Origin: Bacteroides sp.
GTDB lineage: Bacteria; Bacteroidota; Bacteroidia; Bacteroidales; Muribaculaceae
NCBI GenBank assembly: GCA_023665145.1
Contig: JAMPEM010000001.1
Coordinates: forward strand, 68,598 to 132,597
Reading direction: 5' to 3'
Length of the DNA: 64,000 nt
The notes under the pieces were generated by a model. That model searched no databases and was not told where the DNA came from. It saw only the letters and a program-made list of their open reading frames with translations. Shown in pieces: positions 57,099 through 64,000 of the stretch (position 1 is the first letter of the stretch; every line of letters starts with the position of its first letter). Position numbers and translations under genes: made by a program.

Positions 57099-57138
57099 TA
57101 TAGGATTTATAAGATCCATGAATCTTATAAATCCTATA
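57099..57138 (+). terminator. Hairpin between oxc and the AEC transporter
   Basis: 17-bp perfect arms (57099-57115 and 57122-57138) starting TATAGGATTTATAAG, with a CCATGA loop. No T-run follows, so it may stabilise mRNA or allow read-through. Confidence 0.65.
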
Positions 57139-57199
57139 ATGCTTGAGATCTGTCTGTGACAGGCGCTTAAATAACAAAACTTATAAAAAACACATCGTT

Positions 57200-58177
57200 A
57201 TGGGAATCACACATATTATTCTTTATGCGATAGTCCCGATCATTGTAGTGATGCTCGGAGGATTTATCGCCGGCAAGAAAGGAGCTTTTACAGGTGAGGA
57301 CTCCAAAAAGTTTAATAAAGTAGTGCTTGATTTTGCCCTTCCTGCAGCCTTGTTTGTATCAATCGTGCAAGCTTCGCGTGAGGATTTGGCCAAGGACATT
57401 AAGTTGACTATAGTCTCCATAGTTGGTATCATGGCCTGCTTTATGGCTGTCTATTTCATTTTCAAATATTGTTTCAAGAAGAACACGGGTGCAGATGCGG
57501 CCGTATCGGCCTTGATTAGTGGTTCACCGACAATCGGATTCCTTGGTTTTGCCGTTTTGGAACCTATCTTCGGTACCAAGCCGTCTGTTGCACTTGTAGT
57601 TGCAATTGTAGGTATTGTGGTAAATGCTATCGGTATTCCGGTGGGTTTGTCTTTGATGAATGCCTCCTTGGAGAAACAGAATCCCGGCTCAACCAAGAAG
57701 AAGGAAAGTGCATGGAAACCGGTGCTTCATGCTTTGATGCAACCGGTGGCATGGGCACCTATTTTGGCAGTAGTCTGGGTGCTTGTCGGAATTCCATGGC
57801 CTAAGGAGTTGAGTCCGTCGTTTAATTTGATGGCAAAGGCAAATGCGTCAATGGCAGTCTTCTCAGCCGGTGTCACATTGTCATCGATTAAGATTCAGAT
57901 TAACTGGCAGGCTGTTTTGGGTTCAATTATGAAGATGGTTGCAATGCCGGCAGTTGTGCTTATCCTTGGTTTGATATGCCGCATGGATCCTGAGAATCTT
58001 AGAATGCTTGTAGTGGCAGCATCACTTCCTCCTGCATTTTCCGGTATTATTATCGCTGACGAGTATGACACTTATACAGCTACCGGTACATCATCACTTA
58101 CACTTTCAGTGATTCTGTTCATTGGATTCTGTCCTTTATGGATTTGGCTTACCAACATTGCATTAGGAATGTTCTAA
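57200..58177 (+). CDS. AEC-family transporter of the oxalate cluster
   Basis: 325 residues from ATG 57200 (MGITHIILYAIVPIIVVMLG); an upstream ATG at 57143 would add a non-family stretch. About ten hydrophobic segments form two five-helix bundles, as in auxin efflux carrier proteins. The same order, transferase-decarboxylase-AEC protein, occurs in the E. coli frc-yfdU-yfdV cluster, so oxalate import or oxalate-formate exchange is likely by context; transport has not been shown. Confidence 0.88.
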   Translation: MGITHIILYAIVPIIVVMLGGFIAGKKGAFTGEDSKKFNKVVLDFALPAALFVSIVQASREDLAKDIKLTIVSIVGIMACFMAVYFIFKYCFKKNTGADAAVSALISGSPTIGFLGFAVLEPIFGTKPSVALVVAIVGIVVNAIGIPVGLSLMNASLEKQNPGSTKKKESAWKPVLHALMQPVAWAPILAVVWVLVGIPWPKELSPSFNLMAKANASMAVFSAGVTLSSIKIQINWQAVLGSIMKMVAMPAVVLILGLICRMDPENLRMLVVAASLPPAFSGIIIADEYDTYTATGTSSLTLSVILFIGFCPLWIWLTNIALGMF

Positions 58178-58228
58178 TCAGACACTTCTATTCATATCAT
58201 TATAACTCTTATAGAGAAACTTGTTAAG

Positions 58229-58267
58229 AAAATCGCGAACCTTATTCCACATAAAGTTCGCGATTTT
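58229..58267. terminator. Bidirectional terminator of the oxalate cluster
   Basis: AAAATCGCGAAC (58229-58240) and GTTCGCGATTTT (58256-58267), 12-bp perfect stem, between the convergent AEC and EamA genes. Confidence 0.85.
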
Positions 58268-58292
58268 ATATTTTCACTATTTTGGAAGTCGG

Positions 58293-59231
58293 TTAATCTT
58301 TTCGCAGGAATGACAGTTTTGGATTCCATTTGTCGGTAAGCACAAGGCCTCCGATTACAAGCACACATCCCAGATAACCTAACAGATAGACTTTCTCTCC
58401 GAAGACGAAATAGGCAGCGACCATGGTAACGAGAGGTTGCAGATAGATGTAATTATTTGCCGTGATTGGGCCGAGAATCTTCATGCTGAGATTAAATAGG
58501 ACAAAAGCACCCAGAGAGCACATCAGAGCGAGGAAAAGGATGTTCATTAGATACCGAGGATTCTCAAAAAGGAGATTAAGATGAAGAGGTTCGTTTTGTA
58601 TAAGGAGCAACGGGATAGCGGTAAGTGTGCCGTAGAAAAACATCTTTCGGGTGATAAACAGTGCGTTATATCTGGGTATAATGTCTTTCGAGACAATGGA
58701 ATAAACTGCCCAGGAAAGCGCGGAACTAAGAGCGAGGAGGTCACCGACAGGGTGAATTTCAATTCCTTCCGTGCTGCCTTGCATCACCACACAAACTACT
58801 CCTGCAAAGGCTACCAGTGATCCTATTGCCACACCGGGTTTTACCTTTGTTTTGAAAACAATTGCGGCAAGGATTGTTGTAAAGATTGGGGAGACGGCGG
58901 AGAGGAGCGACACGTTTCCGGCTGTGGTATTCTGCAAAGCGTAATTTTCCGTAAGGAAATAGATTGAACCGGAACAGATTCCGCAGACTATAAATTTGAG
59001 TTCATCTTTGAAATTGTCTGAAAAAATTTTACGACATGTAAATAGCATCAGAGCTGCCCAAGCAATAGTGAATCTGTATACAAATACCTCTACGGGAGAG
59101 AAACCGCCTTGCTCCATAAGCACTTTTGTGCTAAGGAATGAGACACCCCAGCAGACAACTACAGCCAACGCTCCAAGGTGACCGAATATTTTCGGTGAAG
59201 CGTTTCTGCCTATACTTTTACGCGCAGTCAT
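58293..59231 (-). CDS. EamA/DMT-superfamily transporter
   Basis: About 312 residues from ATG 59231 (MTARKSIGRNASPKIFGHLG); an in-frame ATG at 59255 adds eight residues. Ten membrane segments in two EamA repeats, the first with VVVCWGVSFLSTKVLMEQGG and the second beginning near DLLALSSALSWAVYSI, with LQPLVTMVAAYFVFGEKVYL near the end. These export amino acids, nucleosides or other metabolites; substrate unknown. The promoter is at 59351-59381. Confidence 0.88.
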   Translation of the reverse strand: MTARKSIGRNASPKIFGHLGALAVVVCWGVSFLSTKVLMEQGGFSPVEVFVYRFTIAWAALMLFTCRKIFSDNFKDELKFIVCGICSGSIYFLTENYALQNTTAGNVSLLSAVSPIFTTILAAIVFKTKVKPGVAIGSLVAFAGVVCVVMQGSTEGIEIHPVGDLLALSSALSWAVYSIVSKDIIPRYNALFITRKMFFYGTLTAIPLLLIQNEPLHLNLLFENPRYLMNILFLALMCSLGAFVLFNLSMKILGPITANNYIYLQPLVTMVAAYFVFGEKVYLLGYLGCVLVIGGLVLTDKWNPKLSFLRKD

Positions 59232-59350
59232 GAATTGTATTAGTTTTAGGGTCAAAGCTCCGGTAATAACCGGTGGTTTGTTGATGCCTCACAGGATTGA
59301 GGTTTGGAGTTTTGGCATTAGACCGGCGGGCATCTCTTTCTTTATATCTG

Positions 59351-59381
59351 CAAAATTACAAAAAAACTTTTTATCGTGCAA
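59351..59381 (-). promoter_or_regulatory. EamA promoter
   Basis: Minus strand: TTG (59381-59379), 20 bases, TAATTTTG (59358-59351), then CAGA. The leader would be about 115 nt. Confidence 0.75.
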
Positions 59382-59443
59382 AGGTATTTACAGATTCTAT
59401 ATCAATGTTGACGATATTGTGATTATTCGGGCAAACACAATTC

Positions 59444-60265
59444 TCAAATCATGAGTATTTTTGCAGGGATTACGGCATCACCGTTTCGCCACATTTCGAG
59501 TCCGATACGAGATGTATCTTTAGCAGTACCCTGCTGTTGCAAAGCGAGAATCTGTCCTGAGTTGAGTCGGTCACCTGTTTCCACGAGAGGTGTCCCGAGG
59601 CGTGTATAACGTGATACAAATCCTCTTTCGTGTTGGAGCAGGATGGTATATCCTCCAAGATTGTTGTCATAATGGACATCAATCACGGAGCCATCTGCTA
59701 TTGCACACACGGGATTTCCTTTTGCGAGAATAATTTCGGCAAGATGAGAAGATTTGGAATCTTCAGTGATTATGGCTTCTTCGCTTACATTTGTAAACAT
59801 CATGCCGTCGGCTGCTAATGGAGCGAGTACGGAAACGTTATATGCCTGCTTATCTTCCATTCCGGCTCGGAAACGTATTTCAGCCGGAGATGCGCTCAAC
59901 AAGGAATCGACTGACATTGGAGCCGGGTTAGCCACCAATTTCGCGCTGTCGCATGGTTCCCGTTCTGTATTAATTACTGTAAGGAAATTGTCAAGGAATG
60001 CTCTTTCACGATTATAGGCGTCTCTGAGGGAGTCGAGTCTGACCACATTTTCCAGTGTTGCATCTCTGTCGGCTTCATTTATATATCCGGGCATCCAACG
60101 TCTTAGCGGCGTAAGTGCAATGATAAGACTCGAGAGGACTAACATGACAATCAGGAGGATGACGAGTCGTAAAATCATTCCCCATTTACGTAAATGGAAT
60201 TCTCGCAGTGTGACAAGACGAGACTCATCTTCAATACTAATCTTATATAAGGTATGTCTGGACAT
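59444..60265 (-). CDS. membrane-anchored LytM/M23-type protein, probably inactive
   Basis: 273 residues with one N-terminal membrane helix (LRLVILLIVMLVLSSLIIAL near 32-51) and a C-terminal LytM domain (about 180-273: GSVIDVHYDNNLGGYTILLQ, then GDRLNSGQILALQQQG). The HxH of active M23 endopeptidases is absent: its position reads GLEMWRNG, and the first ligands are also missing. It may therefore act as an activator or scaffold like EnvC and NlpD. Its promoter is at 60274-60304, only a few bases before the start codon. Confidence 0.82.
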   Translation of the reverse strand: MSRHTLYKISIEDESRLVTLREFHLRKWGMILRLVILLIVMLVLSSLIIALTPLRRWMPGYINEADRDATLENVVRLDSLRDAYNRERAFLDNFLTVINTEREPCDSAKLVANPAPMSVDSLLSASPAEIRFRAGMEDKQAYNVSVLAPLAADGMMFTNVSEEAIITEDSKSSHLAEIILAKGNPVCAIADGSVIDVHYDNNLGGYTILLQHERGFVSRYTRLGTPLVETGDRLNSGQILALQQQGTAKDTSRIGLEMWRNGDAVIPAKILMI

Positions 60266-60273
60266 TGCAGGTA

Positions 60274-60304
60274 CAAAATTAGCGAAATTTCGTCATACAG
60301 GCAA
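60274..60304 (-). promoter_or_regulatory. Promoter of the LytM-type gene
   Basis: Minus strand: TTG (60304-60302), 20 bases, TAATTTTG (60281-60274). Transcription near 60269 would give an almost leaderless mRNA for the ATG at 60265. Confidence 0.7.
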
Positions 60305-60320
60305 CAAAACGGTCAAAAAT

Positions 60321-60351
60321 TTGGTAGTGTGAAGTGGATTGACTATCTTTG
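60321..60351 (+). promoter_or_regulatory. Fur-family gene promoter
   Basis: TTG (60321-60323), 20 bases, TATCTTTG (60344-60351), then CA. The leader is about 40 nt. It is divergent from the LytM-gene promoter with 17 bases between their -33 elements. Confidence 0.8.
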
Positions 60352-60395
60352 CAGTGCAAATGGCACAGCCAAACGGCGTTATTCACTAACTTAGT

Positions 60396-60884
60396 GTGAC
60401 ATTGGAAGATAGACGTAAACGACTTCATCAAAAATTTTACACGTTTCTTCGTGACCGTGGGAAACGGGTCACATTGGAACGCTCTAAAATTGTAGAGAAA
60501 GCGCTCGGAATAGACGGACATTTCGATGTAGACGATTTGTACAAGATGCTTGAATCGGAGGGATTTCATGTAAGTCTGACCACTGTCTATACAACATTGG
60601 AATTGATGTATGGCGCAGGGATTCTGCGAAAACATTCATTTGAGGGACAGCAAACACGTTTTGAGATTATCGGAGACAACCATTTTCATCTAGTGTGTCT
60701 GCATTGTGGCAAAATGGAGGAGATTCGTGATGTGGATCTTTTTTCACGGCAAGGGAAATTTCGTGTACCGGGATTTACCGTAAATTATTTCACTGCTACA
60801 CTTTATGGTGTGTGTGACACTTGCTTGCGGCGCAACCGGCGTATCCGCAAGGAGATAGCCGAGAAGAGAACAAAAGAGAAATGA
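60396..60884 (+). CDS. Fur-family metalloregulator
   Basis: 162 residues starting at GTG 60396; no ATG lies upstream in frame after the last stop (60387). The winged helix is in RGKRVTLERSKIVEKALGID to SLTTVYTTLELMYGAGILRK. The metal site has HFHLVCLHCGKMEEI with CxxC, and the second CxxC is in YGVCDTCLRRN, so the structural zinc is likely present. Whether it senses iron, zinc or peroxide is open. It is 66 bases before purA in the same direction. Confidence 0.92.
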   Translation: MTLEDRRKRLHQKFYTFLRDRGKRVTLERSKIVEKALGIDGHFDVDDLYKMLESEGFHVSLTTVYTTLELMYGAGILRKHSFEGQQTRFEIIGDNHFHLVCLHCGKMEEIRDVDLFSRQGKFRVPGFTVNYFTATLYGVCDTCLRRNRRIRKEIAEKRTKEK

Positions 60885-60950
60885 AATACTATCAGATGGC
60901 CTCCGAATATAGATAAAACAATAATAAATTCAACATAACGCAACAAGACA

Positions 60951-62228
60951 ATGGGAAAAGCAGATATCTTGCTCGGCTTGCAATGGGGCGATGAGGGTAA
61001 AGGTAAAGTAGTGGATGTATTGACACCACGATATGACGCTGTAGCCCGATTTCAAGGTGGACCTAATGCCGGCCACACATTGGAATTTGACGGCAAAAAG
61101 GTTGTTCTCCGCAGCATCCCTTCCGGAATTTTTCGTAACAATCTAAATATCATAGGTAACGGAGTGGTGCTTGATCCTCTTCTATTCCAATCTGAAGCGA
61201 AAGACCTTGAAGGAGCCGGGACAAATCTGAAGAAGATTTTGCGCATCTCACGCAAGGCACATCTTATTCTACCTACCCATCGTCTTATTGACGCGGCTTC
61301 GGAAAAGGGGAAAGGTGATGCAAAAATAGGGACTACCGGTAAAGGTATCGGTCCTACCTATACAGACAAGACTTCGCGTAATGGTCTTCGTGTAGGGGAT
61401 ATTGAATTGGACTTCAAAGCTCGATATGCAGCCGCCAAGGAGCGTCATCTGCGTATTTTGGGTATACGTGAAGAGGATTTGACAGATGAGCAGCGCCGGG
61501 TGGAATCCGAATGGCTTGAAGCAATTGAATATCTAAAGGAGTTCACATTCATCGACAGCGAATATGAGGTCAATGCCATTTTAAATGATGGGAAAACACT
61601 CTTGTGTGAAGGAGCACAGGGCACTATGCTCGATGTCGATTTCGGTTCATATCCATTTGTTACATCATCCAACACTATAGCAGCCGGAGCATGCACCGGT
61701 CTTGGGTTGTCACCTCACCGCATAGGTGACGTGTACGGCATTTTTAAAGCATACTGCACAAGAGTGGGCTCAGGCCCCTTCCCTACAGAGCTTTTTGATA
61801 AAACGGGGGAGGCAATAGGCAGGCTTGGACACGAATTCGGGGCAGTCACCGGAAGGAAACGTCGTTGCGGTTGGATTGACCTTGTGGCTCTCAAATATGC
61901 TGTAATGATTAATGGAGTAACCAAGCTCATCATGATGAAGAGCGATGTGCTCGACACATTCCCGGTAATTAAACTTTGCACCTCATATAAAGTAGAGGGC
62001 AAGGAAACAGATAGATTCCCCTTTGATGCGGCGACACGCAAAGTTGAACCGGTGTATACACAACTACCCGGTTGGCTGACAGACATGACACAAATGACTA
62101 CCCCCGAAGAATTCCCCGGACAATATAAAGCATATATGAAATTTATTGAGGAATATCTCGGTGTTCCCATAGTGATTGTATCAGTAGGGCCGGACAGAGA
62201 ACAGACCATTGTGCTCGAAAATAAATAA
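60951..62228 (+). CDS. purA: adenylosuccinate synthetase
   Basis: 425 residues. PurA joins IMP and aspartate with GTP in AMP synthesis. GLQWGDEGKGK is the N-terminal GTP-site motif, NAGHT the catalytic His region, KIGTTGKGIGPTYTDK and EGAQGTMLDVDFGSYPFVTS the substrate loops, TGRKRRCGWIDL the C-terminal motif. Length normal. It follows the Fur-family gene without a visible terminator, so may share its transcript. Confidence 0.98.
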   Translation: MGKADILLGLQWGDEGKGKVVDVLTPRYDAVARFQGGPNAGHTLEFDGKKVVLRSIPSGIFRNNLNIIGNGVVLDPLLFQSEAKDLEGAGTNLKKILRISRKAHLILPTHRLIDAASEKGKGDAKIGTTGKGIGPTYTDKTSRNGLRVGDIELDFKARYAAAKERHLRILGIREEDLTDEQRRVESEWLEAIEYLKEFTFIDSEYEVNAILNDGKTLLCEGAQGTMLDVDFGSYPFVTSSNTIAAGACTGLGLSPHRIGDVYGIFKAYCTRVGSGPFPTELFDKTGEAIGRLGHEFGAVTGRKRRCGWIDLVALKYAVMINGVTKLIMMKSDVLDTFPVIKLCTSYKVEGKETDRFPFDAATRKVEPVYTQLPGWLTDMTQMTTPEEFPGQYKAYMKFIEEYLGVPIVIVSVGPDREQTIVLENK

Positions 62229-62336
62229 CTACGACATATAATATCGGCAAAACCGAATAAATACAAACGCTGGACTGAAAGAACGGATACAGCTATCAAA
62301 AAAAATCGTTAAACTTAATAAAAATACCAAAGAAAC

Positions 62337-63584
62337 ATGGCAAGAGTAAAACCTTTCAAAGGTGTTCGTCCTCCCAAAGCAATGGTTGAGGAGGTAGTAT
62401 CACGTCCCTATGATGTGCTCAACAGCGAAGAAGCACGCAAAGAGGCAGAGGGAAACGAAAAGTCACTCTATCATATCATCAAACCGGAAATCGATTTTGA
62501 GCCCGGCACTGATGAACACGACCCCAAAGTCTATGACAAGGCAGTGGAAAATTTCCATATGTTCCAGGAAAAAGGATGGCTCGTACAGGACGACAAAGAG
62601 AAATACTATATCTATGCTCAAACAATGGATGGCAGAACACAGTATGGCTTTGTCGTAGCAGCATGGGTGAACGACTATATGGAGGGTCGCATCAAGAAAC
62701 ATGAGCTTACCCGTCGTGACAAAGAGGAAGACCGTATGAAACATGTTCGTGTCAATAATGCGAACATCGAGCCGGTATTCTTTGCATTCCCTGACAATGA
62801 AGCTCTCGAAAACATTATCCGTACCGTCATCAAAGGTGAGCCGGAATATGATTTCGTTGCTCCCGACGGATTCGGTCATACCCTTTGGGTGATTGAAGAA
62901 CCGGAGATGATTGAGACCATCACCAAAGAATTTGACAAGATTCCTAATCTCTACATAGCCGACGGTCATCACCGTTCAGCCGCAGCCGCACTTGTAGGAA
63001 ACGAGAAAGCTCAAAACAACCCTAACCACAAAGGTGACGAGGAATACAATTATTTCCTTGCAGTGGCATTCCCCGCATCGCACCTCAAAATCATCGATTA
63101 CAATCGTGTGGTACGTGACCTTAACGGCTTGACTCCGGAGCAATTCCTGGCAAAAGTGGCAGAGAATTTCATTGTGGAGGAGAAAGGCACAGAGATTTAT
63201 CATCCAAACGCGCTCCACAATTTCTCACTCTATCTTGACGGGAAATGGTATTCATTGACAGCCAAGGAGGGCACATACGATGACAAGGATCCAATCGGTG
63301 TTCTTGATGTAACAGTATCGAGCGACAAGATTCTGCGCGACATACTTGGAATCACAGATTTGCGCAGTGACAAGAGAATCGACTTTGTGGGTGGCATCCG
63401 TGGACTTGAGGAATTGAAACGCAGAGTGGACAGTGGTGAGATGAAAATGGCACTTGCCCTTTATCCTGTCACCATGGATCAGCTCATCAACATTGCCGAC
63501 ACCGGCAACATCATGCCCCCGAAGACAACATGGTTTGAACCCAAACTTCGTTCAGGTCTTGTAATCCACAAGCTCGACGATTAA
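62337..63584 (+). CDS. DUF1015 family protein
   Basis: 415 residues of a conserved soluble family without a settled function. Diagnostic parts are VKPFKGVRPPKAMVEEVVSR, SRPYDVLNSEEARKEA, IKKHELTRRDKEEDRMKHVR and YIADGHHRSAAAAL; the last includes an invariant His pair that could be catalytic. Other Bacteroidales have it next to serine synthesis genes, which are not visible here. It follows purA by 108 bases. Confidence 0.9.
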   Translation: MARVKPFKGVRPPKAMVEEVVSRPYDVLNSEEARKEAEGNEKSLYHIIKPEIDFEPGTDEHDPKVYDKAVENFHMFQEKGWLVQDDKEKYYIYAQTMDGRTQYGFVVAAWVNDYMEGRIKKHELTRRDKEEDRMKHVRVNNANIEPVFFAFPDNEALENIIRTVIKGEPEYDFVAPDGFGHTLWVIEEPEMIETITKEFDKIPNLYIADGHHRSAAAALVGNEKAQNNPNHKGDEEYNYFLAVAFPASHLKIIDYNRVVRDLNGLTPEQFLAKVAENFIVEEKGTEIYHPNALHNFSLYLDGKWYSLTAKEGTYDDKDPIGVLDVTVSSDKILRDILGITDLRSDKRIDFVGGIRGLEELKRRVDSGEMKMALALYPVTMDQLINIADTGNIMPPKTTWFEPKLRSGLVIHKLDD

Positions 63585-63669
63585 GAAGTCGTTTAAGAAT
63601 AACCTTTAAGGGTTGTTAAAGAATAACCTTTAGTCCTAACACAGAAGATACATCCTGTGATATATCATA

Positions 63670-63697
63670 GTGGTGGCCGGAACAATCCGGCCACCAC
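63670..63697 (+). terminator. Terminator after DUF1015 gene
   Basis: 11-bp perfect GC-rich stem GTGGTGGCCGG / CCGGCCACCAC with an AACAAT loop; T-run absent. Confidence 0.65.
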
Positions 63698-63883
63698 ACG
63701 ATTCCACTATAAACTATATCTAACTAAACTTAATCGCGCCAAGCTTTTCTCGCGAAACTATTGACGCTTCATCCATATTGCTTTTTCTATAATTGAAACG
63801 ATTTAACAGGCCTGTTAGTTGACTTTTTTATCAAGATTAACATTTGGAGCGATAAAGTGTTAATTCATTAAGGCAGATAGAAT

Positions 63884-63939
63884 CCGGCAAGTGCATAATT
63901 AATCAATTCTTTTGAAGAATTTAATTATGCACTTGCCGG
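63884..63939. repeat. 19-bp inverted repeat
   Basis: CCGGCAAGTGCATAATTAA and its exact reverse complement (arms 63884-63902 and 63921-63939), loop of 18 bases. It is too AT-rich in the inner half for a plain terminator and has no T-run; it may be a mobile-element remnant or a regulatory site for the next gene outside the window. Confidence 0.6.
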
Positions 63940-64000
63940 TTGACTTGTACAACCGTCCGCGATAGCATCTTGACAGCGTAAAATGATAGCCGTCCAAAGA

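Larger units (their letters stand above)
63585..64000. other. Gene-free window end with two hairpins and a short direct repeat
   Basis: A direct repeat with core AAGAATAACCTTTA occurs twice just after the DUF1015 gene (63594-63634). GTGGTGGCCGG (63670-63680) pairs with CCGGCCACCAC (63687-63697), probably the DUF1015 terminator. A 19-bp inverted repeat lies at 63884-63902 and 63921-63939. No coding frame of note is seen. Confidence 0.6.

Overview
This window looks like chromosomal core sequence of a Bacteroidales bacterium, and I infer a gut Muribaculaceae/Bacteroides-like lineage. The clues are many promoters of the Bacteroidetes type (TTG, exactly 20 bases, TAnnTTTG), little Shine-Dalgarno signal, lineage-typical families (DUF4270, DUF4924, DUF5723-like, BspA-like leucine-rich repeat protein, M49-type peptidase, OmpA with a divergent C-terminus) and the panC / short starch-synthase-domain neighbourhood. 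The assignment rests on recognised families and motifs, not on a database search. No rRNA, CRISPR array, prophage or intact insertion sequence is visible.

Layout. 0-8 kb is mostly translation: a partial TPR gene, thrS-infC-rpmI-rplT, a Spy-like protein with ten lysine/cysteine repeats, a small cupin, then leftward S4-protein/pth and rplY. 8-13 kb holds a nitroreductase, a structured leftward RNA candidate, prfC, rfbD and DUF4924, with a divergent metallo-beta-lactamase-fold gene. 13.4-17 kb carries a ~310-nt leader RNA with competing hairpins in front of a 1042-residue LRR surface protein. 17.4-23.6 kb: holB, a nucleotidyltransferase, a lipoprotein plus beta-barrel pair, and a B3/B4-domain gene. 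23.7-31 kb: ffh, panD-panC (leftward), then GT5 domain, DUF4270, folD and capA-like. 31-38.6 kb: two ABC-F ATPases, a Dabb protein, a membrane-anchored AraC regulator, a lipase-like hydrolase, RidA and tRNA-Thr(CGT).

38.7-42.6 kb is the accessory-looking part. A YgjP-like metallopeptidase is split by one in-frame TGA. Two same-orientation 242-bp copies of a MITE-like repeat flank a DNA alkylation repair gene, and a third, shorter inverted copy lies beyond the M49 peptidase. A remnant of the same element follows the capA-like gene at 31.0 kb. 42.6-50.3 kb: rlmI-like methyltransferase, rseP, dxr, rubredoxin (leftward), thioesterase, dprA, an N-terminal-cysteine hydrolase and a small membrane protein. 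50.4-53.4 kb: OmpA-family protein and gdhA. 53.9-58.2 kb is an oxalate catabolic cluster (formyl-CoA transferase, oxalyl-CoA decarboxylase, AEC transporter), in the same order as frc-yfdU-yfdV of E. coli, with a strong hairpin in each gap. The window ends with an EamA transporter, a degenerate LytM protein, a Fur-family regulator, purA and a DUF1015 gene.

The most unusual items are the leftward structured RNA (about 9.05-9.33 kb), the switch-like leader before the LRR gene, the KCDKK-repeat protein, the hairpin-punctuated oxalate cluster, and the MITE-like family whose ends touch stop codons.
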